Below, piece by piece: positions 8,289 to 17,326 of a stretch of DNA of 64,000 nucleotides (within the stretch, counting starts at the first letter, position 1; the number at the start of each line of letters is the position of its first letter). Made by a program: the position numbers and the translations under genes. The stretch is from Pseudooceanicola batsensis HTCC2597 (GTDB taxonomy: Bacteria > Pseudomonadota > Alphaproteobacteria > Rhodobacterales > Rhodobacteraceae). The notes under the pieces were generated by a model. The model was given only the letters and a program-made list of their open reading frames with translations, was not told where the DNA came from and did not search any database. Where the stretch lies: positions 1,829,739-1,893,738 of the forward strand of contig NZ_CH724131.1 in NCBI RefSeq assembly GCF_000152725.1. The letters run 5' to 3'.

Positions 8289-10268
8289 TTGACCGATATT
8301 TACGCGCCGACTTCGCACGACTCGATCAACCTGGTCGAACTCGAACTCTACCACCTTCTGATGAACTACCGCGCCACCGAAGGCCTGGCGGCGGTTCCGC
8401 TGTCCGTGGGGCTGTCTGCTACCGCGGGCCGTCACGCGGTGGACACCCATGACAATATCTGGGCCCAGAACGTCACCCTGCCCGAGGGTGCCAACCTGCA
8501 CAGCTGGTCCGACGCCTACTACTATTCCGATCACCGCGACCCCACCGTGATGTGGGATGCGCCCAGCCGGATCGGCTCCAGCTATACCGACAGCGGCTAC
8601 GAGATCTCGGCCGCCGGCTTCGCCACGATCGAAGCCGCGCTGAGCGGCTGGCAGGGCTCTCCGGGCCATAACAGCGTGATCATGAACGAAGGCTCCTGGA
8701 GCAGCGCCACCTGGAACGCCATCGGCGTCGGCGTCATCCAGTCCGACGACCCGTCTCTCGAGTACAACGGCCGGATCTACCATGTCTGGTTCGGCCAGCA
8801 GACCGATCCTTCCGGCGTCCCCATCATCGAGGGCACGACCGGCGATGACGATTTCGTCGCCACCTCCTTCGCCGATATCATCCAGGCCGACTTGGGCAAC
8901 GACACGATCGACGCCGGTGCGGGCGACGACATGATCGACGGCGGCTCCGGCTCCGACAGCATGGACGGCGGCGCAGGCGATGATACGGTCACCTACGAAA
9001 ACGCGGCCTCGGGCGCGATGCGCCTGTCGCTCGGCGGCACGGCGGGCGTCGGCGGCCAGTCCGACGGCGACGTGCTGACGAACATCGAACACGCCATCGG
9101 CTCGAATTTCGCCGACACGATCATCGGCTCGACCCTGGCCAACACGCTGAACGGCCTCGGCGGCGCCGATCTCATCTTCGGCAACGACGGGGCGGACACG
9201 ATCGACGGCGGTGACGGCGACGACGCGCTCGTCGGCGGCGGCGGGGCCGACAACCTGATCGGCGGCGCCGGTATCGATACCGCCCGCTATGCCGGCTCGG
9301 CGGCCGTGACCATCAACCTCGCCACCAATACCGCGACCGGCGGCGAAGCCGAGGGCGACACCTTCAGCGGCATCGAGAACCTCGTCGGCAGCCAGAATGC
9401 CGACATCCTGACGGGCGATGCCAATGCCAACCGCTTCGAAGGGCTGGGCGGCGACGACGTCTTCCAGGGCGGGCTCGGCGCCGACACGATGATCGGGCAT
9501 CTCGGGATCGACACGGCCGACTACAGCGACAGCGCATCGGCGATCGAGGTCGGCATCCACAGGACGGGTGTTGGCGGCACGGCCGACGGCGACGTCCTGA
9601 TCTACATGGAGCGGATCATCGGTTCCGCCTTCGGTGACGACCTCGTCGGCGGCGGCACCGCCCCCATCATCGAGGGTGCGGGCGGCAACGATACGATCAT
9701 CGACTACGGCGGCGCCGCGACGATCATGGGCGGCGACGGAGACGACACGATCAACGCCGGAACCGGCGCCGACAGCATCGACGGCGGTGCGGGGATCGAC
9801 ACCGTGCGCTATGCCAACACCTCGGCGGTGCAGATCGACCTCGCGGCCGGCACCGGCTCGGGTTTTGCGGCCGAGGGCGACATCTTCGTCAACGTCGAGA
9901 ATGTCGTCGGCTCGAACGCGGGCGACACGTTGACGGGCGATGACCAGGCGAACCGGCTGGAAGGGCTCTACGGCGAGGACACGATCAAGGGCGGGCTCGG
10001 CAACGATGTCCTGCTGGGCGGCGGCAATGCCGACACCTTCGTCTTCGACGCCGCAGGCTTCGGCCGCGACCTCATCCTCGACTGGCAGGACAATTACGAC
10101 AAGATCGACCTGCGCGGCTCGGGCCTGACCCATGCCAGCTTTACCGAGGTCGACACCGCACAGGGCGTCCGGCTGGATTACTTCAACGGCGTCTCGACCG
10201 ACGCGATCCACCTCTTCGGGGCCTCGCTGTCGCCGTCGGATATCGACAGTTCGGACTTCCTGGTCTGA
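8289..10268 (+). CDS. Secreted CAP-domain protein with RTX calcium-binding repeats
   Basis: This 659-residue protein starts at a TTG (MTDIYAPTSHDSINLVELEL); no in-frame ATG gives a complete N-terminal domain, and AGAGAG sits just upstream. Residues about 10-175 are a CAP/SCP-like domain (HDSINLVELELYHLLMNYRA, AGRHAVDTHD, GWQGSPGHNSVIMNE, HVWFGQ). From about residue 195 there are blocks of RTX nonapeptides (GGxGxDxxx) alternating with a ~65-residue spacer of the type (A)RYAxSxAVxIxL...GxIENxVGSxxxDxLTG, present about four times. The C-terminus (DLILDWQDNYDKIDLRG to DSSDFLV) is the serralysin-like end expected of type I secretion substrates. There is no N-terminal signal peptide and no export genes are adjacent. 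The role is unknown; CAP proteins are often extracellular and interact with surfaces. Confidence 0.85.
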   Translation: MTDIYAPTSHDSINLVELELYHLLMNYRATEGLAAVPLSVGLSATAGRHAVDTHDNIWAQNVTLPEGANLHSWSDAYYYSDHRDPTVMWDAPSRIGSSYTDSGYEISAAGFATIEAALSGWQGSPGHNSVIMNEGSWSSATWNAIGVGVIQSDDPSLEYNGRIYHVWFGQQTDPSGVPIIEGTTGDDDFVATSFADIIQADLGNDTIDAGAGDDMIDGGSGSDSMDGGAGDDTVTYENAASGAMRLSLGGTAGVGGQSDGDVLTNIEHAIGSNFADTIIGSTLANTLNGLGGADLIFGNDGADTIDGGDGDDALVGGGGADNLIGGAGIDTARYAGSAAVTINLATNTATGGEAEGDTFSGIENLVGSQNADILTGDANANRFEGLGGDDVFQGGLGADTMIGHLGIDTADYSDSASAIEVGIHRTGVGGTADGDVLIYMERIIGSAFGDDLVGGGTAPIIEGAGGNDTIIDYGGAATIMGGDGDDTINAGTGADSIDGGAGIDTVRYANTSAVQIDLAAGTGSGFAAEGDIFVNVENVVGSNAGDTLTGDDQANRLEGLYGEDTIKGGLGNDVLLGGGNADTFVFDAAGFGRDLILDWQDNYDKIDLRGSGLTHASFTEVDTAQGVRLDYFNGVSTDAIHLFGASLSPSDIDSSDFLV

Positions 10269-10301
10269 TCCCGGCCATCTTCGGCGGCAGAGCTGTCCCG
10301 G

Positions 10302-12185
10302 CTACCCGGGCACCAAAAAGCCGCCGAAGAACGCCGCCAGGGCGTCGTGCGCGTCCATCGGCAGGACATGCGCGACGTACTGGTCCGGCCGCACCACCAC
10401 CACCGCACCCTCGTCGCGGTCGATGCCGCGCAGATCGAAGATGTCGCGCCCCGGCGCGGTATCCGCACAGAACACCTTTTCGTAGTCGATCAGCCCGTAT
10501 CGCCCCTTGGCCGGCCTGAGCAAGCCGGGCAGCGCGCCCCAGTCGACCTCGCGGAACGGCTGTTGCAGCACCGCGCGCAGATCGATCAGCGCGTCCACAT
10601 CCTCCCCCTCGCGGCGGAACCGTCGCAGCGGCGAGGCCGCCGCGGCGTCGAGGAACCCGCACAGATCGGCGAGGTCCCCCGCCCGGCCCGAGCCGCAGAA
10701 GGCAAAGACCCGCCAGCGCGCGTCGGCCCGGATGACGTGACCCAGCTCCATCGGCTTGGCGTCGGCCAGGCGGATCACGGGCGCCGAGTGAAACCGGGTT
10801 CCGATGCCGAAGCCCGGAGCCAGCGCCTGATGCTCCGGCCCCCCGGTCAGCGGCGAGGCACGGTAGGTCACCGACATGCCCGCGGTATAGCGCCCGTGCT
10901 CGATGAAATAGCGCTGGAATTCCGGCGTGGCGCCACCGTCATCCGCCGCGGGACGCGCACTCATGATGCGTGCCCATTCCCGGTCGAAGTCGATCAGGTC
11001 CTGCGCCACGGCCTGCCGCTCGGCCGAGTAGCTGCGCAGGATCTCCGGATCCGCGCGCCCGGTCAGGACCGACGCCAGTTTCCAGCCCAGGTTGAACGCG
11101 TCACCCATCGAGACGTTCATCCCCTGCCCCGCCTTGGGGCTGTGCGTATGGCAGGCGTCGCCGGCGATGAAGACACGCGGCAGGCGCCCGGGAACCTCGT
11201 CTCCTGAGGTATCGTCGAACCGGTCGGTCAGTCGTTGCCCGATCTCGTAGACGGACCACCAGACCACGTCCTTCACCTCGAACCGGTAGGGCGAGAAGAT
11301 CCGCTGCGCCGCCGCGATCAGGTGATCCACGGTGATGTTCCGGCCCGAGACCCGCTCGCCTTCCGCCAGCTTGTCCATCTCGATATAGAGCCGGACGAGA
11401 TAACCGCCCTCGCGCGGGATGATCAGCACGTTGCCCTCGGCCGCCGACTGGATCAGCGTCTTGCACCGCATGTCCGGGAAATCGCTCACCGCCAGGACAT
11501 CCATGACCCCCCAGGCCTGATTGGCGCTGTCCCCCGACAGTGCCCGACCGATCGCTCCGCGCACGCCGCTGCGCGCGCCGTCGCACCCCACCACGTACCG
11601 CGCCGCAACCGTCCGGTCCTGGTCGCCCGCGATGTCGCGCAACCGGACCTTCACCGGATGCTCGTCCGTTTCGGCGACGTTCAGCCCGAGGAACTCCATC
11701 CCGTAGTCCGGACGCAGTCGCGACGCGGATTTCCGCATCACCTCCAGGTACATGTCGTGGACCCGCGCCTGGTTCAGGATCATGTGCGGCATCTCGGACA
11801 ACCCGTCCTCGACATCCTGCACCCGGCCGATCCGTTCCAGCGGCGCGCCCCCGCCCGGCCCCGACTTCCAGAAGGTCGTCTCGTTGACCTGATACCCCTG
11901 CCGCATGACGGTGTCGGCGAAACCGAAGGCGTTGAACATCTCCATCGAGCGGCACGAGATCCCGTCGGCCTGCCCCCGTTCGATCGGGCCCGGCTTGCGC
12001 TCGACGATCCGCGTGGTGATCTCGGGAAACCGCGACAGCTGGGCCGCCAGCGTCAGCCCCGCCGGGCCGCATCCGACGATCAGCACGTCGACCTCGTCCG
12101 GCAGAGGCCCCTGCACCTCGCGGCCGGGCGCCGGATCGTCAAGCTCGGGATCGCCGGGACGGAAACCGTTCAGATGATATTGCAC
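10302..12185 (-). CDS. FAD-dependent aromatic monooxygenase (3-hydroxybenzoate 4-monooxygenase / phenol hydroxylase family)
   Basis: This 627-residue flavoprotein likely hydroxylates an aromatic ring using NAD(P)H and O2. It has the class A motifs: GCGPAG at residues 38-43, a DG motif (VVGCDGARSGVRGAIG) and a GD motif (FIAGDACHTHSPKAGQGMNVSMGDA). The C-terminal region (VFCADTAPGRDIFDLRGIDRDEGAVVVVRPDQYVA) is the thioredoxin-like domain of phenol 2-monooxygenases and MobA. I chose the GTG at 12185 (QYHLNGFRPGD follows) because GGGAGG lies five bases upstream. The gene diverges from a MarR regulator. It could supply protocatechuate from a hydroxybenzoate, but the substrate is inference. Confidence 0.85.
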   Translation of the reverse strand: MQYHLNGFRPGDPELDDPAPGREVQGPLPDEVDVLIVGCGPAGLTLAAQLSRFPEITTRIVERKPGPIERGQADGISCRSMEMFNAFGFADTVMRQGYQVNETTFWKSGPGGGAPLERIGRVQDVEDGLSEMPHMILNQARVHDMYLEVMRKSASRLRPDYGMEFLGLNVAETDEHPVKVRLRDIAGDQDRTVAARYVVGCDGARSGVRGAIGRALSGDSANQAWGVMDVLAVSDFPDMRCKTLIQSAAEGNVLIIPREGGYLVRLYIEMDKLAEGERVSGRNITVDHLIAAAQRIFSPYRFEVKDVVWWSVYEIGQRLTDRFDDTSGDEVPGRLPRVFIAGDACHTHSPKAGQGMNVSMGDAFNLGWKLASVLTGRADPEILRSYSAERQAVAQDLIDFDREWARIMSARPAADDGGATPEFQRYFIEHGRYTAGMSVTYRASPLTGGPEHQALAPGFGIGTRFHSAPVIRLADAKPMELGHVIRADARWRVFAFCGSGRAGDLADLCGFLDAAAASPLRRFRREGEDVDALIDLRAVLQQPFREVDWGALPGLLRPAKGRYGLIDYEKVFCADTAPGRDIFDLRGIDRDEGAVVVVRPDQYVAHVLPMDAHDALAAFFGGFLVPG

Positions 12186-12195
12186 CGCCACCTCC

Positions 12196-12224
12196 CAAAA
12201 TAGATATGTACACTTACTAAATAG
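12196..12224. promoter_or_regulatory. AT-rich operator/promoter candidate between monooxygenase and MarR genes
   Basis: This is a distinctly AT-rich island immediately upstream of the monooxygenase ribosome binding site. It has a central palindrome TGTACA (12207-12212), partly symmetrical flanks, and AAATAG repeated at both ends (12198-12203 and 12219-12224). It is the natural binding place for the divergent MarR protein. Confidence 0.45.
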
Positions 12225-12306
12225 CGGACCGTCCCGCGTCAACCGGAGCGGCAGGCCCCCGCACCACCCGGTTGTGCTCCCCCGCGATCGGTGAATAATT
12301 CCGGGG

Positions 12307-12762
12307 ATGACCCAGGATCGGATCACCACCAGAAGCGCCAGTCTCCCCGGTCACCTGATCCGGCGGCTGCACCAGCGGTCCACCAGGGTCTTCGCGGACC
12401 GGATGCGCGAGGCGGGGTACGACCTGACCCCGGTCCAGTTCGTGGCGCTCGACGCGCTGCGCGAAAATGCCGGCATCGACCAGGCGGGCCTCGCCCAGGC
12501 CATCGCCAAGGACCGCGCCACCGTCGGCGCCGTCCTCGACCGCCTGGAACAGAAGGGCCTGATCGAACGGGCGGTCAGCCGCCGGGACAAGCGGGCACGG
12601 GAACTGGCGCTGACCGATGCGGGGCGCGCGATGGTCGACCGCCTCGACCCGCTGGTTCAGGCGCTGCAGGCCGACATCCTGCCCGGCCTCACCGCCAAGG
12701 AATACGCGGAATTCGTCCGGCTGGCGGCCAAGGCCGCGCCTCTCGACGGTCCGGACGGCTAG
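12307..12762 (+). CDS. MarR family transcriptional regulator
   Basis: This 151-residue protein has the MarR winged helix: FVALDALRENAGIDQAGLAQAIAKDRATVGAVLDRLEQKGLIERAVSRRDKRARELALTDAG. The wing arginines and dimer helices at both ends are present. It is divergent from the aromatic monooxygenase, so it is probably the ligand-responsive repressor of that gene, released by a phenolic compound. Its stop codon overlaps that of the convergent Asp-box protein: the four bases CTAG at 12759-12762 give TAG on both strands. Confidence 0.92.
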   Translation: MTQDRITTRSASLPGHLIRRLHQRSTRVFADRMREAGYDLTPVQFVALDALRENAGIDQAGLAQAIAKDRATVGAVLDRLEQKGLIERAVSRRDKRARELALTDAGRAMVDRLDPLVQALQADILPGLTAKEYAEFVRLAAKAAPLDGPDG

Positions 12763-13919
12763 GCCCGGTCGAGCACCTCGACCGACAGGACCGTCGGCAG
12801 ATGCCGCGCCAGCTCGTCCCAGGTCTCCCCCTCGTCCAGGCTGCCGAAGACCGATCCGCTGTTCGTGCCGAAATAGACGCCCGCCGGATCGCGCCCGTCC
12901 CCGGCCATGGCCTGGCGCAACACGGTGAAGAAACACCCCGTCTGCGGCAGCCCCGCCCGCCGCGCCGACCAGCTGTCGCCCCCATCCTCCGATTTCCAGA
13001 CCGCGGCCGCCGCGCCGGGCGGGAACCGGCCCGCCATGTCGCCGTTCAGCGGCAGGGTCCATATCACCTCCGGGTCGCGCGGATGCACGTTGATCGGAAA
13101 GCCGAAGGTCGAGGGCAGCCCCGCGGTGATGTCGTCCCAGTTCCGGCCGCCGTCGCGCGACCGCCAGACGCCGTGATGGTTCTGCTGGTAGAGCAGGTCG
13201 CCCTCTCCGGCCGCGCGCACCATGTTGTGCACGCAATGGCCGATTTCGCCCCCGGACGGCCCGGCGGGATGAGCGTGATCGGCACAGGCCCCCGCATTGG
13301 CCAGCCGGTTCCGCCGCTCCCAGCTGGCGCCTCCGTCTTCGGAGGCGAAGACCCCGGCGGCAGAGATCCCGACCCACAGTTTCGCCGGATCGTGCGGAGT
13401 GGAGACGATGGTATGCAGCACCAGCCCCGCCGCGCCGGGGTTCCAGCTTCCGGCCGAGGGGTGGTGGGTCAGCGCCTCGAGTTTCTCCCAGCTTTCGCCG
13501 CCGTCCCGACTGGTCAGCAGGGCGGCGGGCTTGGTTCCCGCATAGACCGCGCCGGCCGAGGAATGCAGCGACCAGACCTGCACGAAATCCTCGCCGAAGG
13601 GCGCCTGGGTCCCGGTCCAGCCCGTCATCGCGGCGAACTCCGGATCGTTGGCCGCCCAGTCGTCCATCTGCCCCTTCGTCAGCTTGGCGAGGTCCCAGCT
13701 GGCGCCACCATCCGATGACCGCCAGACCCCGGCGCCGAAGAAATCCCCGCCGCCACCCGCCCAGATCGTCCCCGTATCGGGATCGCCCACCACGTGATTG
13801 ATCGTCCAGCCGTTGCAGAACGGACCCCGCACCGACCAGCCGGACCGCTCCGCCCCGCCGTCGATCAGGAAGGCCCCTTTGGTGGTTCCGATGAGAAGTG
13901 TCAGCCCGGTCGTCGTCAT
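12759..13919 (-). CDS. Asp-box (BNR/sialidase-type) beta-propeller protein
   Basis: This 386-residue protein starts at the ATG at 13919 (MTTTGLTLLIGTTKGAFLIDG); upstream in-frame codons would extend it into the intergenic gap. It contains about six Asp-box motifs (SxDxGxxW), such as SSDGGASW, SRDGGESW, SEDGGASW, SRDGGRNW, SEDGGDSW and SLDEGETW. These define the turns of sialidase/photosystem-stability-factor-like propellers. There is no signal peptide and no recognisable sialidase Arg triad, so enzymatic activity is not supported. It ends tail to tail with marR, sharing the CTAG. The function is unknown. Confidence 0.8.
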   Translation of the reverse strand: MTTTGLTLLIGTTKGAFLIDGGAERSGWSVRGPFCNGWTINHVVGDPDTGTIWAGGGGDFFGAGVWRSSDGGASWDLAKLTKGQMDDWAANDPEFAAMTGWTGTQAPFGEDFVQVWSLHSSAGAVYAGTKPAALLTSRDGGESWEKLEALTHHPSAGSWNPGAAGLVLHTIVSTPHDPAKLWVGISAAGVFASEDGGASWERRNRLANAGACADHAHPAGPSGGEIGHCVHNMVRAAGEGDLLYQQNHHGVWRSRDGGRNWDDITAGLPSTFGFPINVHPRDPEVIWTLPLNGDMAGRFPPGAAAAVWKSEDGGDSWSARRAGLPQTGCFFTVLRQAMAGDGRDPAGVYFGTNSGSVFGSLDEGETWDELARHLPTVLSVEVLDRA

Positions 13920-14040
13920 GATCGATCCCCTGCGCGTCGCGGCGATCCTACCATCCCCGCCCCTGTCCGCATAGCGGCGACACTCCGACTCGACGGCGCT
14001 GCGCGAACGCGCTAACCACCGCTGAAAGAGGAGAACCGCC

Positions 14041-15036
14041 ATGTCCGAAACGTTCGACGCCTATGTCATCACCCGCGACGAAGAGACCAAGACCCAGTCC
14101 GGCGGCTGGACCACGGTCTCGACCGACGACCTGCCCGAGGGCGACGTCACCATCCGCGTCCGCCACACCACGATGAACTACAAGGACGCGCTGGCCATCA
14201 CCGGCAAGAGCCCGGTGGTCCGCAGGTTCCCCATGGTTCCCGGCATCGACATCGCAGGCGAGGTGACGGCCTCGGACAGCCCCGACTACAAGGTCGGCGA
14301 CGAGGTCATCATGAACGGCTGGGGCGTGGGCGAAGTCCACTGGGGCGGCTACGGCAAATACGCCCGGATGAAATCCGACTGGCTGCTGAAGAAACCCGAG
14401 GGGCTGAGCGGCGCGCAATGCATGGCGCTCGGCACGGCCGGCTACACCGCCGCGCTCTGCGTCCAGCGCCTTCAGGACGCGGGGCTGACCCCCGAGGACG
14501 GCACGATCCTGGTCACCGGCGCCTCGGGCGGTGTGGGATCGGTGGCGATCTCGCTGCTCGCCGCGCTCGGCTTCACCGTCGCCGCCTCGACCGGGCGGAC
14601 CGAGGAAGAGGCCTATCTGAAGGGGCTGGGCGCGACCGAGATCGTCGATCGCAACACCCTGTCGGAAAAGGGCCGCCCGCTGGACAAGGAACTGTATGCC
14701 GGGGCCATCGACTCCGTCGGCAGCACGACGCTGGCGAATGTCCTCTCCAAGATCAAGTACGACGGCACCGTCGCCGCCTGCGGCCTGGCGCAGGGCTTCG
14801 ACCTGCCCGCGACCGTCATGCCCTTCATCCTGCGGGGCGTGACCCTGGCCGGTGTCGACAGCGTGATGGCGCCCAAGGCCCGCCGCGAGGCCGCCTGGGC
14901 CCTGCTGGACAAGCAACTCGACCGGGCGAAACTGGCCGAGATCACACAATCGGCGGATATCCGCGAGGTCGAGTCGCTGGCGGACGACCTGATCGCCGGC
15001 AAGGTCCGCGGCCGCCTCGTCTTCGACATCGACTGA
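14041..15036 (+). CDS. acuI: AcuI/YhdH-type NADPH-dependent acryloyl-CoA reductase (MDR family)
   Basis: This 331-residue medium-chain dehydrogenase/reductase lacks the zinc ligands. The N-terminal GroES-like domain has TMNYKDALAITGKSPVVRRFPMVPGIDIAGEV. The Rossmann fold has VTGASGGVGSVAISLLAALGF, with STGR as the expected NADPH-phosphate-binding site. This fits E. coli YhdH and the AcuI group, which reduces toxic acryloyl-CoA to propionyl-CoA, for example during DMSP or 3-hydroxypropionate metabolism. The ATG at 14041 follows GAAAGAGGAGAA. It stands alone between the Asp-box gene (divergent) and the catabolic cluster. A more general quinone-oxidoreductase role is possible. Confidence 0.75.
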   Translation: MSETFDAYVITRDEETKTQSGGWTTVSTDDLPEGDVTIRVRHTTMNYKDALAITGKSPVVRRFPMVPGIDIAGEVTASDSPDYKVGDEVIMNGWGVGEVHWGGYGKYARMKSDWLLKKPEGLSGAQCMALGTAGYTAALCVQRLQDAGLTPEDGTILVTGASGGVGSVAISLLAALGFTVAASTGRTEEEAYLKGLGATEIVDRNTLSEKGRPLDKELYAGAIDSVGSTTLANVLSKIKYDGTVAACGLAQGFDLPATVMPFILRGVTLAGVDSVMAPKARREAAWALLDKQLDRAKLAEITQSADIREVESLADDLIAGKVRGRLVFDID

Positions 15037-15162
15037 GCGGCACCGTCCGGCGGTCCCGGACTGCCGGACACCCCGCCCGTTCCGCGCCGCTGGTGTTGCG
15101 CGAACCGGGTGTTGCGCGAACGGGTTTCGCCCGCGAAACAGGCGGAACAGGAGGAACGCGGC

Positions 15163-16044
15163 TCAGGCGGCGCCCAGCAGCCGCATCGCGTTTTCCTTGA
15201 GGATCAGCGGTCGCACCTCGTCCTTGATCCCGATCTCCTCGAAGTCCTTCAGCCACCGGTCGGGCGTGATCGCGGGCCAGTCCGATCCGAAGAGCATCTT
15301 CTTCTTCAGGATCGAGTTCGCGTATTTGATGAAGATCTCGGGAAAGTACTTGGGGGACCAGCCGGACATGTCGATATAGACGTTCGGCTTGTGCTGCGCG
15401 ACCATCAGCCCCTCTTCCGTCCAGGGAAAGGACGGATGCGCGAGGATGATCTTGAGGTCCGGGAAATCCACGGCCACGTCGTCGACATGCACCGGGTTGG
15501 AATACTTCAGCCGCATCCCCATGCCGCCCCGCATCCCCGAGCCCACGCCGGTCTGCCCGGTATGGAAAAGCGCGATGGCGCCTTCCTCCTCGATGGCCTC
15601 GTACATCTTGTAGACGAGCTTGTAATCGTTCGGCCAGAACCCCTGCATCGTCGGGTGGAACTTGAAGCCCCGGACGCCGAAATCCTTCACCAGCCGCCGC
15701 ACCTCGCGCACGCCGGCCTTGCCCTTGTGCGGATCGATCGAGGCGAAGGGGATCAGGATGTCGTCATTCTCGGCACAGAGCTGCGCGACCTCTTCGTTGG
15801 AATAGCGGCGAAAGCCCGTCTCGCGTTCCGCATCGACCGGAAAGATCACCGCGCCGATCTTGCGTTCGCGGAAATACTCCGCGGTCTGCGGCACGGTCGG
15901 CAACATCCCCTCGGCCCCGGCGGGGTTGCGGAAGTACCTGGCCATGCCGGCCTGGAATTCGTTGTAACCATCGTCGCGGTGGTGGTTGCAGGGCTCTTCG
16001 GCATGGGTGTGGATGTCGATGGCGACCAGATCGTCAAAGTTCAT
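15163..16044 (-). CDS. Amidohydrolase-2 family (ACMSD-like) hydrolase, CouO-like candidate
   Basis: This 293-residue TIM-barrel metal-dependent hydrolase has IDIHTHAEEP (HxH at 12-14), GVRGFKFHP, IALFHTG, KIILAHPSFPW and LFGSDWP with the terminal Asp. It is last in a three-gene run (hydratase, MarR, amidohydrolase) joined by 4-base overlaps; its ATG at 16044 overlaps the MarR stop. Amidohydrolases in p-hydroxycinnamate clusters are proposed to hydrolyse the beta-ketoacyl-CoA intermediate and release the shortened aromatic acid. That role fits here but is inference. Plain decarboxylase activity is an alternative. Confidence 0.8.
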   Translation of the reverse strand: MNFDDLVAIDIHTHAEEPCNHHRDDGYNEFQAGMARYFRNPAGAEGMLPTVPQTAEYFRERKIGAVIFPVDAERETGFRRYSNEEVAQLCAENDDILIPFASIDPHKGKAGVREVRRLVKDFGVRGFKFHPTMQGFWPNDYKLVYKMYEAIEEEGAIALFHTGQTGVGSGMRGGMGMRLKYSNPVHVDDVAVDFPDLKIILAHPSFPWTEEGLMVAQHKPNVYIDMSGWSPKYFPEIFIKYANSILKKKMLFGSDWPAITPDRWLKDFEEIGIKDEVRPLILKENAMRLLGAA

Positions 16045-16520
16045 GTCTCTCCTCCAAGGCGGGTGAATTTCTGCATCAGCCGGATCAGCTCCTGCGCCTC
16101 GTCCGGCGACAGCCGGTCGGTCTCACTTCGGGCGGTGGCAAAGAACGCCTCCGCGTGGTCCTGCACAAAGGCGTTGCCGGCCGCGGTCAGGCTGAGTTCG
16201 ATCCCGCGGCGGTCGTCATCGGGAATGGCGCGCGTGATCAGCCCCTCTTCCTCGAAGGTGCGCACCAGCTTGGTCATGTGCGCCCGCTTGATCCGCAGCG
16301 TGTCGGCCACGGCCCCCTGGCGCACGCGTGGATTGAGGTGGAGAACCCAGAGCACCGAGAACTCGCCCGGCTTCAGCCCGAGCTTGCCCAGCTGTTCGAA
16401 GAACATCTCGAACACCTCGACCTGCCCGACGCGGAACAGGAACCCGAGCGAGTCGGCGAGCGGCCCGAGGTCGATCCCCCCCGTTTCGTCCGGCACGGCC
16501 ACCGGCTTTTCGCGGGTCAC
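16041..16520 (-). CDS. MarR family transcriptional regulator of the CoA catabolic cluster
   Basis: This 159-residue MarR protein has a winged helix around FSVLWVLHLNPRVRQGAVADTLRIKRAHMTKLVRTFEEEGLITRAIPDDDRRGIELSLTAAG. I start it at the GTG at 16520 (TREKPVAVPDETGG follows), which overlaps the stop of the upstream hydratase (GTGA). A longer reading frame exists but would lie inside the hydratase. Lodged between hydratase and amidohydrolase, it is probably the CouR/FerR-like repressor that senses a hydroxycinnamoyl-CoA thioester. Two GTTT-N6-AAAC sites at 17327-17355 are its likely targets. Confidence 0.88.
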   Translation of the reverse strand: MTREKPVAVPDETGGIDLGPLADSLGFLFRVGQVEVFEMFFEQLGKLGLKPGEFSVLWVLHLNPRVRQGAVADTLRIKRAHMTKLVRTFEEEGLITRAIPDDDRRGIELSLTAAGNAFVQDHAEAFFATARSETDRLSPDEAQELIRLMQKFTRLGGET

Positions 16521-17299
16521 GTGGAGGGGTGCGACAGCCGGGCCGCGGTCTTGTCGAGAAAGGCGTTCAGCCGCTCTTCGGCCTCGGGCGACGAGGCGGC
16601 CATCGACGCCACGAAGCTTTCCAGGAACAGCCCGTCCGCCCGTGACATGTCTTCGACACGCGGCAGCGCGTGGATGATCGCATAGTTGGACATCTCGGCA
16701 TTCTGCGCCGCCTTCCGCGCGAGGTCGATGGCAAAGGACTTTGCCTCGCCCGCGCCGACCACGTACTGGCAGAGGTTCCACTGCTCGCCCTGCTCGGCCG
16801 AGACGGTGCGCCCTGTCAGCATCATGTCCGTCATCCGCGCGACGCCGGTCAGCCGACCGACGCGCACCGACCCGCCGCCGCCGACGAAGATCCCCCGCGT
16901 CCCCTCGGGCAGCGCGAAGAAGGTCGTGGCATCGGCGACGCGGATATGGGTTGCGGCGGCCAGTTCCAGCCCGCCCCCGACCACCGCGCCGTGCAGGGCG
17001 CTGAAGAACGGGATCCGGCCCGCCTCGATCGTCTCGAAGACGGCGTGCCAGCCACGCGAATGGTGCACGCCCTCGATCGGCGTCCGCTTGACGTGTTCGC
17101 CCAGATCCAGCCCGGCGCAGAAATGCTTGCCCGCGCCGCAGATGACGGCGGCCTTCGCCTCGGTCTGCGCCCGGGTCACCGCATCGGCGAGGGCACGGAT
17201 CAGCCGGTCGCTGACGGCATTGCGCTTTTCCGGGCGGTTCAGGGTGATGACCGCGACCTCACCATCAAGTTCGTAGCGGACGATTTCGCTGTCGGACAT
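16517..17299 (-). CDS. Enoyl-CoA hydratase/isomerase (crotonase) family protein
   Basis: This 260-residue crotonase starts at the ATG at 17299 (MSDSEIVRYELDGEVAVITLNRPEKRNAVS). The two oxyanion-hole segments are visible: GAGKHFCAGLDLGEH and LHGAVVGGGLELAAA. The PEG segment (FFALPEGTRGIFVGGGGSVRVGRL) sits where acid/base Glu residues occur. It is divergent from the feruloyl-CoA-synthase-like ligase and first in its own three-gene operon, so it likely hydrates a trans-2,3-unsaturated aryl-CoA. Whether it also performs the retro-aldol step of Ech, releasing an aldehyde, cannot be seen. No vanillin dehydrogenase is nearby, which argues for a beta-oxidation-like route. Confidence 0.85.
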   Translation of the reverse strand: MSDSEIVRYELDGEVAVITLNRPEKRNAVSDRLIRALADAVTRAQTEAKAAVICGAGKHFCAGLDLGEHVKRTPIEGVHHSRGWHAVFETIEAGRIPFFSALHGAVVGGGLELAAATHIRVADATTFFALPEGTRGIFVGGGGSVRVGRLTGVARMTDMMLTGRTVSAEQGEQWNLCQYVVGAGEAKSFAIDLARKAAQNAEMSNYAIIHALPRVEDMSRADGLFLESFVASMAASSPEAEERLNAFLDKTAARLSHPST

Positions 17300-17326
17300 G
17301 ACGCTCTCCTCACTTTCACCTTGATT

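Noticed and set aside
12759..13919. Sialidase activity for the Asp-box protein
   Set aside because: Asp boxes alone mark the propeller fold. I do not see the Arg triad or a signal peptide, so calling it a sialidase is not supported.
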